Positions 17,467-27,118 of a DNA stretch of 64,000 bases are shown here, in pieces. The notes below the pieces were generated by a model. It did no database searches. It was not told the DNA's origin and saw only the letters and a program-made list of their open reading frames with translations. Source of the stretch: an uncultured Coprococcus sp. (GTDB lineage Bacteria; Bacillota; Clostridia; Lachnospirales; Lachnospiraceae); contig URJI01000001.1 in NCBI GenBank assembly GCA_900548215.1, positions 1 through 64,000 of the forward strand. Direction: 5' to 3'. The first letter of the stretch is position 1. Each line of letters opens with the position of its first letter. The translations under genes were made by a program, and so were the position numbers.

Positions 17467-19347
17467 TCATCTCATACCAAACACTGCAAACGACAATGCA
17501 GGCGCTGCTATCTCTATAACTCCATTCTCTTCAGTCTTATATCCTTTATTATTATTTCCCTCTCCGCCAAATTTAACATTATCACTGGAGAAAATCTCTT
17601 TGTATTTTCCCTGTTTTTCAACGGACAGCTTGAAATTTCTGACATCCTTCAGTCCAAAGTTACACACGATATAGAGATTATCTGAATCTTTCTCTCCGTG
17701 TCTCACAAACGACATAACCTGTCCGTCCTGGACAAATGCAATGTCCTGATGCATATTTGCACTGTTAAGCGTGCTATTACTATTATATAATTTGTTGAGT
17801 TCCTTCACATACTTCTGAAAATAACTATTCGCATCAAAATCCAGAACAGACCAATCAACAGCAGTTTTGCCATCAAAACCTGCGAAACCGCCAAGTTCCT
17901 GACCCATAAATGTAAGTTTTCTTCCAGGCAGGCTCATAAACATACCGAAAAGCACACGGAGATCAGCATATTTATCTTCATATCCGCCCGGCATCTTCGA
18001 TGCATAACTGCCTCTCTCATACGAAACTCCATCATGGCTCAGCGGCCACGTAGACTTATCTGCCTCGTTAAATGTTATTCCACATGTGTAGTCAGCAAAA
18101 TCCCCCCTGTTGGCAGGTGGTATCATCATATAGTCCGTGATCCTGTCAACTGCAATGCTGTTCCATGACATTCCAACCATGACATCCTTATATCTGTCAC
18201 CGGTCACTGATCTGAATCTTTTCACAAGCTCTGCATTCTCAAGCCTTATTCCATCGAGGTGATAAGTATCTATCCAATATGACAGGCAATCTACGTCATC
18301 CACAGAAACCATATCCATGATCACACCTATGCCCTTACTGTGGAGGTGATCGACCATGGCCATGAACTCTGCAGGCGAACCAAATCTTGATGTAGGTGCA
18401 AACATTCCAACTGTGTCATATCCCCATCCATTATCATCTCTGTACTCCATAAGAGGCATGAACTGAATATAATTGTATCCCATGGATCTGGCATAAGCAG
18501 CCACATCCCTGCCAAACTGAACGTATGTGATCTTCTGTCCATCTGCAGGAGACTTCCACGTAGGCATATGCACCTCATATATGTTCACACAGCCATCACA
18601 TTTCCTGTTCTCCATATAATGCTGATCAGACCACTTATAACTGAGCTCTGTCAGCATCGATGCATTTCCTGGTGCAACCTCATATGCAACTGCATAAGGA
18701 TCTGCAAATATATCAATGTCACCATCTCTGTATAATGCCTCGAACTTGTATCTGGTATTCATCAGATCACCTGGTATAAACAGTTCGAATATATCCGTAT
18801 AATCAATCTTTCTCATAGGATTGATGCGCCCATTCCATCCATTGAAATCTCCGACGACACTCACCCTGACAGCTCCCGGCATATTCATGCAGAATGATGT
18901 TCCATAAGCACCGTCCAGAGCGATCTGTCTGGCGCCAAACAATTCCTTCACATGGAAACCCGACTCAATATCATCATCACCACGCACAACATCCATAACC
19001 TTCGCCAGATCAACGCTGTATCCAAATGAATACGGATCATAGACCAATCTGGTCTCCTTGTCCTCTCCAGACTCTCCCCACACTTTTCGTGTAATTCTGA
19101 GCCTGTAAGAAAATTCACCGCTGTTTTCTATCTTAACTGTGAAAAATCCCTTTGCTCCGGTCTCTGACATAGGAAACTCGGCATCATCTCCGATTCTTAC
19201 CACAGTCACTTCCTCTGCATCAGGATAATACGCATTCACATAACAGTCATCAAGACAGCAATGCATTCCGAGTATATGGTGCGGATTGCCGTGCGTTCCC
19301 CTGGCAATAGCTGCTATCTCTTCTGACTTTAATACAAAAATCTCCAT
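17467..19347 (-). CDS. Branching-enzyme (GlgB)-like protein lacking catalytic residues
   Basis: A 626-residue GH13 protein with GlgB architecture: N-terminal GTHGNPHHILGMH, a CBM48-like domain with VVGDFNGWNGRINPM, then a barrel with IYEVHMPTW, NGWGYDTVGMFAPTSRFGSP, PLSHDGV, KMPGG and LTFMGQELG, all counterparts of true GlgB blocks. The segment between GVIMDMV and YWIDTYHLDGIRLENAE is about 45 residues shorter than usual. The nucleophile Asp position (DGLRVDAV in GlgB) is Glu370 here, and the acid/base Glu position (AEES) reads GMSW around Met393. The third carboxylate (SHD) remains. I infer a non-catalytic or altered glucan-binding protein. No other glg gene is nearby. AGGAGAAGG precedes the ATG. 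Confidence 0.8.
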   Translation of the reverse strand: MEIFVLKSEEIAAIARGTHGNPHHILGMHCCLDDCYVNAYYPDAEEVTVVRIGDDAEFPMSETGAKGFFTVKIENSGEFSYRLRITRKVWGESGEDKETRLVYDPYSFGYSVDLAKVMDVVRGDDDIESGFHVKELFGARQIALDGAYGTSFCMNMPGAVRVSVVGDFNGWNGRINPMRKIDYTDIFELFIPGDLMNTRYKFEALYRDGDIDIFADPYAVAYEVAPGNASMLTELSYKWSDQHYMENRKCDGCVNIYEVHMPTWKSPADGQKITYVQFGRDVAAYARSMGYNYIQFMPLMEYRDDNGWGYDTVGMFAPTSRFGSPAEFMAMVDHLHSKGIGVIMDMVSVDDVDCLSYWIDTYHLDGIRLENAELVKRFRSVTGDRYKDVMVGMSWNSIAVDRITDYMMIPPANRGDFADYTCGITFNEADKSTWPLSHDGVSYERGSYASKMPGGYEDKYADLRVLFGMFMSLPGRKLTFMGQELGGFAGFDGKTAVDWSVLDFDANSYFQKYVKELNKLYNSNSTLNSANMHQDIAFVQDGQVMSFVRHGEKDSDNLYIVCNFGLKDVRNFKLSVEKQGKYKEIFSSDNVKFGGEGNNNKGYKTEENGVIEIAAPALSFAVFGMR

Positions 19348-19433
19348 AAAACCTTCTCCTAGTTCATCAAATTACAACTGATCATCTAACATATCAGTCA
19401 GATCATAACAAGTTATCCCCCCTGAAATACCTG

Positions 19434-20666
19434 TTACAGTTCGTGGATAAAAATTCCACTTCTGAGCTTTGGCTCAAACCACGTTGACTTAGGCGGCATG
19501 AGCAATCCTGCATCCGCTATATCAAAAAGTTCAGTGATGGATGTCGGATACATTGAAAATGCCACCGCCATGTCTCCATCAACCAGTCTTTCAAGTTCAG
19601 AAAGTCCTCTGATTCCGCCGACAAACATGATTCTCTGATTTGTCCTCGGATCATCTATACCGAGTATCGGAGCCAATACGTTGTCCTGAAGAACTGATAC
19701 GTCCAGTCTTCCAACAACATCGCCCGGGACTACCCCAGCTTTCACATCAAGCCTGTACCATCTTCCTGACATATACATACCCATCTGTCCCTTGACAACA
19801 GGCTCCACAGGCACCTCGCTCTCTGTTACGTCAAATACTTTTCCCAGCTCTGCCATAAACTCAGCTTCTGTGTAGCCATTCAGATCCTTTACCACACGGT
19901 TATATGGCATGATCATAAGCTGGTCATGAGGAAACAACACTGACAGGAAATAATTAAACTCCTCATCTCCTGTATATCCAGGATTCTTCTCCCTTATGTG
20001 AAGTCCCGCCTTGACAGCAGATGCTGCCCTGTGATGTCCATCAGCAATGTATATGTCATTCACACCGGCAAACGCATCCCTGATGGTATCTATATCCTTC
20101 TGGTCATCTATGATCCATACATTGTGTGTAATTCCATCCGGCGATGTAAATCCATATAACTTCTCACCGCTCTTTACCCTGTCTATTATCTCATTCACCT
20201 GATCTATTGATCTGTATGCAAGGAATATAGGACCTGTCTGTGCACCACATGCCTCAACATGTTTTATACGATCTATCTCCTTATCTTCCCGGGTATTCTC
20301 ATGCTTTTTTATAACTCCATTTATGTAATCATCTATTGCTGCACACGCAACAAGACCTGTCTGATGTCTGCCATCCATGATAAGCTCATAAATATAATAG
20401 ACTGGTCTCTGCTCCTTGACGTACGTTCCGTCATCTATCATCTCTTTAAGCAGCTGACCAGCCTTATCATATACACATGGAGCATATGTATCTACGTCCG
20501 GTCCAAAGGATGTCTCAGCTCTGTCCACTTTCAAAAATGATAACGGTTCACGCTTAACCTCTATCTCTGCTTCCTGACGGTTATACACATCGTATGGCAG
20601 GGCAGCTACTCTGCCCGCAACATCTGGTCTTGGTCTATAGGCTCTAAAACTTCTGATTGTTGCCAT
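19434..20666 (-). CDS. DUF1015 family protein
   Basis: A 410-residue member of DUF1015, conserved in Clostridia and often found near serine biosynthesis genes; its biochemical role is not established. Recognisable blocks are MATIRSFRAYRPRPDVAGRV at the N-terminus, ALPYDVYNRQEA, and IADGHHRAASAV, a His-containing motif suggestive of an active site. The ATG at 20664-20666 is chosen because CAGGAG lies 8 bases upstream and family members start MATIRPFRAYRP; the ATG two codons upstream is too close to the site. It lies 80 bases after the P-loop kinase-like gene, with only weak AT-rich hairpins between. Confidence 0.9.
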   Translation of the reverse strand: MATIRSFRAYRPRPDVAGRVAALPYDVYNRQEAEIEVKREPLSFLKVDRAETSFGPDVDTYAPCVYDKAGQLLKEMIDDGTYVKEQRPVYYIYELIMDGRHQTGLVACAAIDDYINGVIKKHENTREDKEIDRIKHVEACGAQTGPIFLAYRSIDQVNEIIDRVKSGEKLYGFTSPDGITHNVWIIDDQKDIDTIRDAFAGVNDIYIADGHHRAASAVKAGLHIREKNPGYTGDEEFNYFLSVLFPHDQLMIMPYNRVVKDLNGYTEAEFMAELGKVFDVTESEVPVEPVVKGQMGMYMSGRWYRLDVKAGVVPGDVVGRLDVSVLQDNVLAPILGIDDPRTNQRIMFVGGIRGLSELERLVDGDMAVAFSMYPTSITELFDIADAGLLMPPKSTWFEPKLRSGIFIHEL

Positions 20667-20746
20667 ATTCATTACTCCTGTCAAAATATTTTATTGTATA
20701 TGCAGATATGAGAATATGCATACCTACAAGTTAATCCACACAAATA

Positions 20747-21313
20747 CTATCCCCTTACAGCCTTTACGACCTTCTTTATAGAATCCTCATACTCTTCCTC
20801 TGATGAATTCTCAAATATAAAGAGATCCTTGATATTCGTAGGTGGGTTGAAGTTCTGGCTGTTTATATACTCATCCCAATGCTCAAGCTTCCATGTATCT
20901 CTGTCCGATGCTCTCTTGATCATTCTCTCATGACATACATCTTTTCTTGTATTTACCCAGATAACAAAGAGCTCCGCATCCTTCTCTGCAAGCTTTGCAC
21001 GAAGATTTGCAAGGTACTCGTCATCTCTGATCTCCTCAGTGAAAGGCGCGTTGATGAGAACTGTATCATTGTAATCAAGTGCCTCAAACGCAAGATCAAG
21101 TACACAGTAATACTCGTAATCTCTGATCTCCTTCTGGAAGAAATCTGATGAACGGTTGTACTCTTGTCCAGCTACTACAAATATCTGCTTTGAAAGAACG
21201 ATAAGTGTGTCCTTGTCAAGGTATACACAATTGTGAAGTGCCTTTGCAACCTGCTTTGAAATAAATGTCTTACCGCATGCTGGTGGTGATGTAACTAAAA
21301 TAAGCTTCTTCAT
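20747..21313 (-). CDS. AAA/P-loop kinase-like ATP-binding protein
   Basis: A 188-residue single-domain P-loop protein. It starts MKKLILVTSPPACGKTFISK, where SPPACGKT is the Walker A motif. It continues with a YLDKDTL motif like nucleoside or shikimate kinases and ends with a lid-like region containing RMIKRASDRDTWKLEHW. This places it among AAA_33-type small-molecule kinases, but I cannot name a substrate. The ATG at 21311-21313 gives the Walker A at the usual distance from the N-terminus and has GGAGG about 11 bases upstream. Monocistronic or loosely linked with DUF1015. Confidence 0.8.
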   Translation of the reverse strand: MKKLILVTSPPACGKTFISKQVAKALHNCVYLDKDTLIVLSKQIFVVAGQEYNRSSDFFQKEIRDYEYYCVLDLAFEALDYNDTVLINAPFTEEIRDDEYLANLRAKLAEKDAELFVIWVNTRKDVCHERMIKRASDRDTWKLEHWDEYINSQNFNPPTNIKDLFIFENSSEEEYEDSIKKVVKAVRG

Positions 21314-21458
21314 ATCTATAAATGCCTCCATGTAAATGAAATCAATTTTTCTAATAGTTTATCACAATTGCTATTTGCTTACAACAATTTTTAAGATTAA
21401 AAGATAATAAAGAACGATATCCGACATGCCTCGGAACATATCATAACTATTTTTAGTA

Positions 21459-21515
21459 AAAAGAACTGCTGCGATCCATCCCCTATACTCAGGTAAATGG
21501 ATCACAACAGTCTTT
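21459..21515 (-). terminator. Intrinsic terminator of the LRR/BIg2 gene
   Basis: Long minus-strand hairpin: AAGACTG..TG.GATCCAT pairs with ATGGATC.CA.CAGTTCTT across a loop of about 17 bases and runs into TTCTTTTTACT. It is 55 bases past the stop of the large surface protein. Confidence 0.75.
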
Positions 21516-21569
21516 ATTGTTGTCTATATAGTATTATGTATGTCCATACACATCACATATATGCACTGA

Positions 21570-24500
21570 TTACTTAACAACAATAGTACAACGTGCATAC
21601 TTTCCGCTTCCATCCTTTGCCTTACAAGTGATAACCACTCTTCCTGCCTTCTTTCCTACAACAACACCACTTGTAGTAACTGTTGCTATTTTCTTGTTGG
21701 ATGAAGTCCATGTAACTGCCTTATTGCTTGCATTTGCAGGTGTAACGGTTGCCCTAAGTGCAACTCTGCCCCCTTTCTTGATAACTGCTGCAGTCTTGTT
21801 AAGCTTGATTTTTGAAACTCTTATCACAGATGTTATCGTACATTTAGCTATGATTCCAGTGCCGTCAGCAGTCTTACATGTGATAACTGCTGTTCCCGGT
21901 CTAACAGCCTTAACCACACCTGTTGCACTTACTGTTGCAACCCTCTTGTTTGAAGAAGTCCATGTAACCTTCTTATTGCTTGCAGTTGTAGGTCCTACTA
22001 TTGCCTTTAAGGTATACCTTGTGCCCTTGACCATTGTCTTCTTTGTAACGCTGAGTCTGAGTGATGTTGCCGGCTGAACAACTGACACAATACATCTCGC
22101 ATATTTTCCACTTCCGTCAGTTGCCTTACATGTTATTACTGCTGTTCCCTTTGCAACCGCTGTTACAAATCCATTGGTAACTGTAGCTACCTTTGAGTTT
22201 GATGTCTTCCATGTAACAGATGTGTTATTTGCATTATCTGGAATTACATTTGCAGCAAGTGAATATGTACCTCCCTTTGAAAGTGTTACCTTTGTGCTAT
22301 TAAGAGCGATCTTAGTAACAGGCTGGTTAACATTCAGTGTGAATGATGCACGTGTACCGACTCCATCTGATGGAACCGCACTTATCACAACCATACCTCT
22401 TCCTATAGCACTTACTGTGCCATCCTTACTTACTGTTGCAACTGATGGGTCTGTAGACGACCAGTCTATATCCAGGCTGTCTGCGTTCTCCGGCAATACT
22501 GTATAATCGCATTTGAACTGTGTGCCAACCTTAACTGTCTTCTGCGGTTCAGCAAATGTTATTCCTGTGATCTGCTGACGTACAACAACCTTAAAACTTC
22601 TGACTATATCACTGCCGTCCTTTGTCTTTGCTGTGATAGTTACCTCTCCAGGCTTCACACCTCTTACAGATACCATTGTAGGACCACCGCTCACTGTTGC
22701 TGTTTCAGTGTCACTTGACTCCCATATAAGGCTTCTGTCACTTGCATCTTCAGGGGTCACACTGACCTCCATAGAGGTTGCTCTTCCAACGTATGTAACC
22801 AGCTCGTTCTTTTCAAGTTTGACATCAGCCACAAGTTTTCTGACCTGAATACCCACAGCACGATATCTCTCACTTCCATCAGTAGCTGCTGCTGTGATCA
22901 TGGCATATCCCTTATCTACTGCTGTGATATTACCATTCTGATCAACTGTTGCCACGCTCTCATCGCTTGATGACCACTTGAGTGTAGTGTTGTCAGCATC
23001 TTCAGGTGTAACCTTTGCCACAGCCTGTATCTTATCGCCGACAATAAGCGTGTTTTTCTCCACGCTGAGTTCTACATTCGTTACATTCTGCTTTACAGTG
23101 ATTGAACACATTGCGAAAAGGTCGTCCGCAAGATAACATGTAATAACCGCTGTTCCCTTCTTCATAGCAGTTACATAACCATTACTTGCAACTCTTGCCA
23201 CCTCAGGATCTGATGATACCCACTTCTCTGTGTATGTTATTGAACTATCTCCTTCAATATTCACACTGAGCTGAACTGATCTGTCAGTTGGAAGTATCAG
23301 TGTACACTCCTCCTGGCTCATGCTTACGCCTGACACCGCTGCAAGAACGGTAACAGTACATTTGCTCTTCAATACGCTTGGATTATCTGCTGCAATACAT
23401 GTGATATCTGCAGTTCCAGGAGCATGTGCTGTAAGTTTTCCATCCTGATCAACTGATACTATAGAATCGTCACTTGACTCCCATGTCACGTTCTGATTGT
23501 CAGCATTTGCAGGGCTGAATGTTGCTGTGAGTGTTGATGTTCTTCCTGCTATCATTGAGAGTGTTCTCTGTGATATCTGGATGCTGTCAACTCTCTGTAT
23601 AACATTTACCTGTATAACTATCTTGGACTCTGGGTTGTCCTTTGATGTAAAATGAAGATATGCTACGCCAGGTCCAACTGATGTGATCTGACCGTTTCTG
23701 AATGAAACAACGTTGCTCGTCACATTATCACAGTTGTCTCTTGAGTCTGATACTACGCATGTATAACCCGCAAACTCAGACTTAACTTCCCCATCTATGT
23801 TGTAGAATTTTGCAGACAGATTCTTCATGCTCGCATTAGAATATCTTCCGCATTCCATATTTATGACTGAGTTATCACCATATATTATATCTGTTCCGTC
23901 ATCGTTCTTGCTGTCCCTGTCTATAAAGCTCATCTTGTTTACAGGGTTATGGCATTCAATGTTTATGTAACCAACAGGTCTTCCGTTAAGGTTTGTGGTT
24001 ATCTGAGCTGTTCCACCAGCCTTACATGTAAGTTCTCCTGTTTTTGAATTGATAGCTGCAACCTTATTGTTATTTGAACTCCATGTAATATTCTCATGTG
24101 TATTGCCAGATCTGTCCTTTGCTGTCAGTGTAGTTGTACTTCCCACAACAAATTTCAGAGTTGAATCACCAGCACTGTGAATGCCGTCATCAAGAGAATA
24201 CCATACAACCACCCCAAGTGGATTTAGTATATTAAGAGTAAAATCTACTGTACGGGTTCCAATACCACAGAAATACTTGTACTTTATCTCTGTAGAGTCA
24301 AGATTTGCTGTGAGATGATAGTTATTGATTGCCCCACCCGTTACTTCATAAGTCATACCATTGTCTTCTCCAAGTGCAAGTCCGGCATAACCTATCGTTG
24401 TGTTCTTTCTTCCCAATTCATATACCTGTTTTTTTTCATTCCATGTCTTGATGTCGCTGCTGGCATATACCTTATGGAAGCCATACTTTGTATTGTACGC

Positions 24501-25799
24501 TGTGAGATCCAGGTCATAGTTAGGTTTGTCAAGTGTAATATCTCTGCTGTTTCCTGTACAACTGAATGAACCACCTTCATCGGAATTCAAAAGCTTCGGA
24601 CATGTTGATATATCAATACATACAAGTCTGTTCTTGTTCACCTCAAGGACACGAAGATTTTTGTTGTTTGATAAATTTATACTTTCAAGCTTATTGTCAC
24701 TGACTGTAAGTGTATCAAGAGCAGTGTTCTTGGATACATCTATACTGGTCAGATCGTTACCGTCCAGATTTACATAGCTGAGAGATGAAAGCTTTGTTAT
24801 ATCCATCTCTGTCAGATCCGCATCGGCAGCAGACAAGCTTGTAAGTGCAGTGTTGTTTGATACATTAAGTGAACCAAGTGCTGTGCCATCCACAGTGAGA
24901 CTTGTCAACGCTTTGTTGTTTGTCACATCAAGTGAATCAAGTTTTGTATTCGCACAATTAAGTATTGAAAGTTTTGGTGTATTTGTTATGTTCAGCTCTG
25001 AAAGGTTGTTCGCTGAACAATTGAGATTTTCAAGTGCTGTGTCTCCTGATACATCAAGCTTTGTTATTGAACCAGCAATATTCAGTGATCCGGCATCACA
25101 GTATACGTCTTTAAGAGTCGTATGGTTTGACAGATCAAGAGTTGATAGACCAGACATAGCTCTGCAGTATATTGTATCAAGCTGCTGATTCTCTGAGAGA
25201 TCAAGCGTCTTCAATGAAAGACCGCTCACCCCAAGGTATGTCAGACCTTTCATACTCTTGACGTTTATCTCCTCAAGGTTCGTACCACTTGCATCAAGAT
25301 GAGTCAGATTATCATAATCTGCAAGAGATGTAAGTCTGGTTATATTGTTACCACTGATGTCCAGATATATAAGGTCATCTGCCTTTGATGGAAGTGTGAG
25401 GTCACTCATCATGTTGTTGGACACATCAAGATGTTTCAATTTGGTAAGATTCTGAATGTCCATACTCCTTATACCCTGACCACTACAATTGATACTCGTC
25501 AGATTCGTAAACAGTTCTATACCATCAACATATTGAACCGCCTTGTGATCGTAATACGTATCGATATCATGAATATCTATGGATGTGACTGCACTGATCT
25601 CATCATCATCCAGATATCCGTCACTGTTCAGATCAAAATTGTCCGATACATACCTTCTAAATGCAGCATCATTGCTGAAGGTATTGTCAATGGACACCCC
25701 ATCTGCCGCCTGTACCGTTATAGGACCTACGGCAGCCAGTGACTGAACTACCATGGCTGTGCTTATAACTGCTGACAGCCACTTTCTCCCTTTTCTCAT
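21570..25799 (-). CDS. Large secreted surface protein: EF-hand-like loop, leucine-rich repeats, about ten BIg2-like domains
   Basis: A 1409-residue exported protein. A signal peptide (MRKGRKWLSAVISTAMVVQ to about residue 32) precedes an EF-hand-like calcium loop, DLNSDGYLDDDE, near residues 55-66. About fifteen SDS22/bacterial-type LRRs with the pattern L-x-x-L-D-(V/L)-S-x-N follow to about residue 410. A spacer and then about ten Ig-like BIg2-type domains come next, with repeated WxSSDxxVATV and GTAxITCKA motifs. There is no LPXTG or SLH anchor; the protein ends KYARCTIVVK, so it may be released or held by its domains. BIg2 and LRR modules usually mediate adhesion or glycan binding. GGGAGGT lies before the ATG. 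A good promoter and its own terminator make it monocistronic. Confidence 0.88.
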   Translation of the reverse strand: MRKGRKWLSAVISTAMVVQSLAAVGPITVQAADGVSIDNTFSNDAAFRRYVSDNFDLNSDGYLDDDEISAVTSIDIHDIDTYYDHKAVQYVDGIELFTNLTSINCSGQGIRSMDIQNLTKLKHLDVSNNMMSDLTLPSKADDLIYLDISGNNITRLTSLADYDNLTHLDASGTNLEEINVKSMKGLTYLGVSGLSLKTLDLSENQQLDTIYCRAMSGLSTLDLSNHTTLKDVYCDAGSLNIAGSITKLDVSGDTALENLNCSANNLSELNITNTPKLSILNCANTKLDSLDVTNNKALTSLTVDGTALGSLNVSNNTALTSLSAADADLTEMDITKLSSLSYVNLDGNDLTSIDVSKNTALDTLTVSDNKLESINLSNNKNLRVLEVNKNRLVCIDISTCPKLLNSDEGGSFSCTGNSRDITLDKPNYDLDLTAYNTKYGFHKVYASSDIKTWNEKKQVYELGRKNTTIGYAGLALGEDNGMTYEVTGGAINNYHLTANLDSTEIKYKYFCGIGTRTVDFTLNILNPLGVVVWYSLDDGIHSAGDSTLKFVVGSTTTLTAKDRSGNTHENITWSSNNNKVAAINSKTGELTCKAGGTAQITTNLNGRPVGYINIECHNPVNKMSFIDRDSKNDDGTDIIYGDNSVINMECGRYSNASMKNLSAKFYNIDGEVKSEFAGYTCVVSDSRDNCDNVTSNVVSFRNGQITSVGPGVAYLHFTSKDNPESKIVIQVNVIQRVDSIQISQRTLSMIAGRTSTLTATFSPANADNQNVTWESSDDSIVSVDQDGKLTAHAPGTADITCIAADNPSVLKSKCTVTVLAAVSGVSMSQEECTLILPTDRSVQLSVNIEGDSSITYTEKWVSSDPEVARVASNGYVTAMKKGTAVITCYLADDLFAMCSITVKQNVTNVELSVEKNTLIVGDKIQAVAKVTPEDADNTTLKWSSSDESVATVDQNGNITAVDKGYAMITAAATDGSERYRAVGIQVRKLVADVKLEKNELVTYVGRATSMEVSVTPEDASDRSLIWESSDTETATVSGGPTMVSVRGVKPGEVTITAKTKDGSDIVRSFKVVVRQQITGITFAEPQKTVKVGTQFKCDYTVLPENADSLDIDWSSTDPSVATVSKDGTVSAIGRGMVVISAVPSDGVGTRASFTLNVNQPVTKIALNSTKVTLSKGGTYSLAANVIPDNANNTSVTWKTSNSKVATVTNGFVTAVAKGTAVITCKATDGSGKYARCIVSVVQPATSLRLSVTKKTMVKGTRYTLKAIVGPTTASNKKVTWTSSNKRVATVSATGVVKAVRPGTAVITCKTADGTGIIAKCTITSVIRVSKIKLNKTAAVIKKGGRVALRATVTPANASNKAVTWTSSNKKIATVTTSGVVVGKKAGRVVITCKAKDGSGKYARCTIVVK

Positions 25800-25818
25800 A
25801 TTCTACCTCCCTTAATCT

Positions 25819-25845
25819 CATATGCGACTTTGTTTTACGCATATG
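25819..25845 (-). promoter_or_regulatory. Perfect inverted repeat in the leader of the LRR/BIg2 gene
   Basis: Eight-base arms CATATGCG / CGCATATG flank an 11-base spacer just upstream of the GGGAGG ribosome site. It could form a leader hairpin controlling translation or be an operator. Palindromic arms make a dimeric repressor site as likely as an RNA structure. Confidence 0.4.
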
Positions 25846-25866
25846 TATATATTTATAGATATTACA

Positions 25867-25896
25867 ATATTAGTACAATCTTTTGTGCACTGTCAA
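25867..25896 (-). promoter_or_regulatory. Promoter of the LRR/BIg2 surface protein gene
   Basis: Minus-strand consensus TTGACA (25891-25896) and TAATAT (25867-25872) spaced by 18 bases, about 70 bases upstream of the start codon. It is one of the best sigma-A matches in the window. Confidence 0.7.
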
Positions 25897-25910
25897 CAAG
25901 ATATTAACAA

Positions 25911-25973
25911 AATAAGCCTGTTTCGATGGCGATTGATATATCTCTTATCACATCCATCAAAACAGGCTTATTT
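25911..25973 (-). terminator. Intrinsic terminator of serC-serA-asd
   Basis: Minus-strand stem AATAAGCCTGTTTTGATGG with its complement, interrupted by one mismatch and a loop of about 24 bases, followed by TTATTTTGTT. It lies 32 bases beyond the asd stop codon and ends the operon before the LRR gene promoter. Confidence 0.8.
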
Positions 25974-26004
25974 ATATGTAATATTCCACCTTTAAAATGG
26001 AATA

Positions 26005-27096
26005 TTACTTCTTTGTGATATATCCCTTAGCCTTCAGAAGCTCTGCACAGAGAACCGCACCACCTGCAGCACCTCTTACAGTATTGTGTGAAAGGCCAAC
26101 GAACTTCCAGTCATATACTGAATCCTCACGGAGACGTCCAACGCTTATACCCATACCGTTCTCAAAGTCAACATCCAGAGATACCTGTGGCCTGTTGTCC
26201 TCCTCAAGGTACTGGATGAACTGCTTTGGTGCACTTGGAAGGTTCAGTTCCTGAGGTGCGCCCTTGAAGCTTGTCATAGCCTCGATGAGCTGCTCCTTTG
26301 TAGGGTTCTTTCTGAACTTTACAAATACAGTTGCTGTATGTCCGTTGAGAACCGGAACTCTGATACACTGGCTTGTGATGGTGATTCCCTCTGCAGGTAC
26401 GATTACACCATTCTCCTTGTCTACCTTACCCCAGATTCTGAGCGGTTCCTTCTCTGACTTCTCTTCCTCACCGCCGATATATGGAATGATATTGCCAAGC
26501 ATCTCAGGCCAGTCCTTGAATGTCTTGCCTGCTCCTGAAATTGCCTGATAAGTGCTTACGATCACCTCGTATGGCTCAAATGGCATCCATGCTGTGAGTA
26601 CAGGTGCGTAGCTCTGGATTGAACAGTTAGGCTTAACTGCAACAAATCCTCTCTCTGTTCCAAGTCTCTTCTTCTGGAACTCTATAACCTCTGCATGATC
26701 TGCATTGATCTCTGGAACCATCATAGGAACATCAGGAGTCCATCTGTGAGCTGAGTTGTTTGAAACTACAGGAGTCTCTGTCTTGGCATAAGCCTCCTCT
26801 ATAGCCTTGATCTCATCCTTTGTCATATCTACTGCTGAGAATACAAAATCTACTGTGGCAGCGACCTTCTCCACCTCATTGACATTGTATACTACAAGCT
26901 TCTTAACTGCCTCAGGCATCGGTGTATCCATCTTCCATCTGTCACCTACTGCCTCTTCATATGTCTTTCCTGCACTTCTTGGGCTGGCTGCAACTGTAAC
27001 AACCTCAAACCAAGGATGGTTCTCAAGAAGTGAGATAAATCTCTGACCTACCATACCTGTTGCGCCAAGGATACCTACCTTTAACTTGTCACTCAT
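26005..27096 (-). CDS. asd: Aspartate-semialdehyde dehydrogenase
   Basis: A 363-residue NADPH-dependent enzyme converting aspartyl phosphate to aspartate semialdehyde, the branch point to lysine, threonine and methionine. The N-terminal nucleotide motif is GILGATGMVGQRF; the catalytic cysteine lies in AVKPNCSIQSY; further conserved blocks are SNNSAHRW and CIRVPVLNGHTA. The sequence style, with NCSIQSYAP, is that of the archaeal/fungal-type ASADH subfamily also found in Clostridia. AGGAGAG precedes the ATG. It follows serA by 22 bases, an operon arrangement that ties serine synthesis to the aspartate pathway. Confidence 0.95.
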   Translation of the reverse strand: MSDKLKVGILGATGMVGQRFISLLENHPWFEVVTVAASPRSAGKTYEEAVGDRWKMDTPMPEAVKKLVVYNVNEVEKVAATVDFVFSAVDMTKDEIKAIEEAYAKTETPVVSNNSAHRWTPDVPMMVPEINADHAEVIEFQKKRLGTERGFVAVKPNCSIQSYAPVLTAWMPFEPYEVIVSTYQAISGAGKTFKDWPEMLGNIIPYIGGEEEKSEKEPLRIWGKVDKENGVIVPAEGITITSQCIRVPVLNGHTATVFVKFRKNPTKEQLIEAMTSFKGAPQELNLPSAPKQFIQYLEEDNRPQVSLDVDFENGMGISVGRLREDSVYDWKFVGLSHNTVRGAAGGAVLCAELLKAKGYITKK

Positions 27097-27118
27097 CTTT
27101 CTTCTCTCCTATCTGTTT

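Noticed and set aside
24315..25742. Several long open frames on the plus strand opposite the LRR/BIg2 gene and other genes.
   Set aside because: They mirror the codon periodicity of the minus-strand genes, lack ribosome sites and resemble no known proteins.
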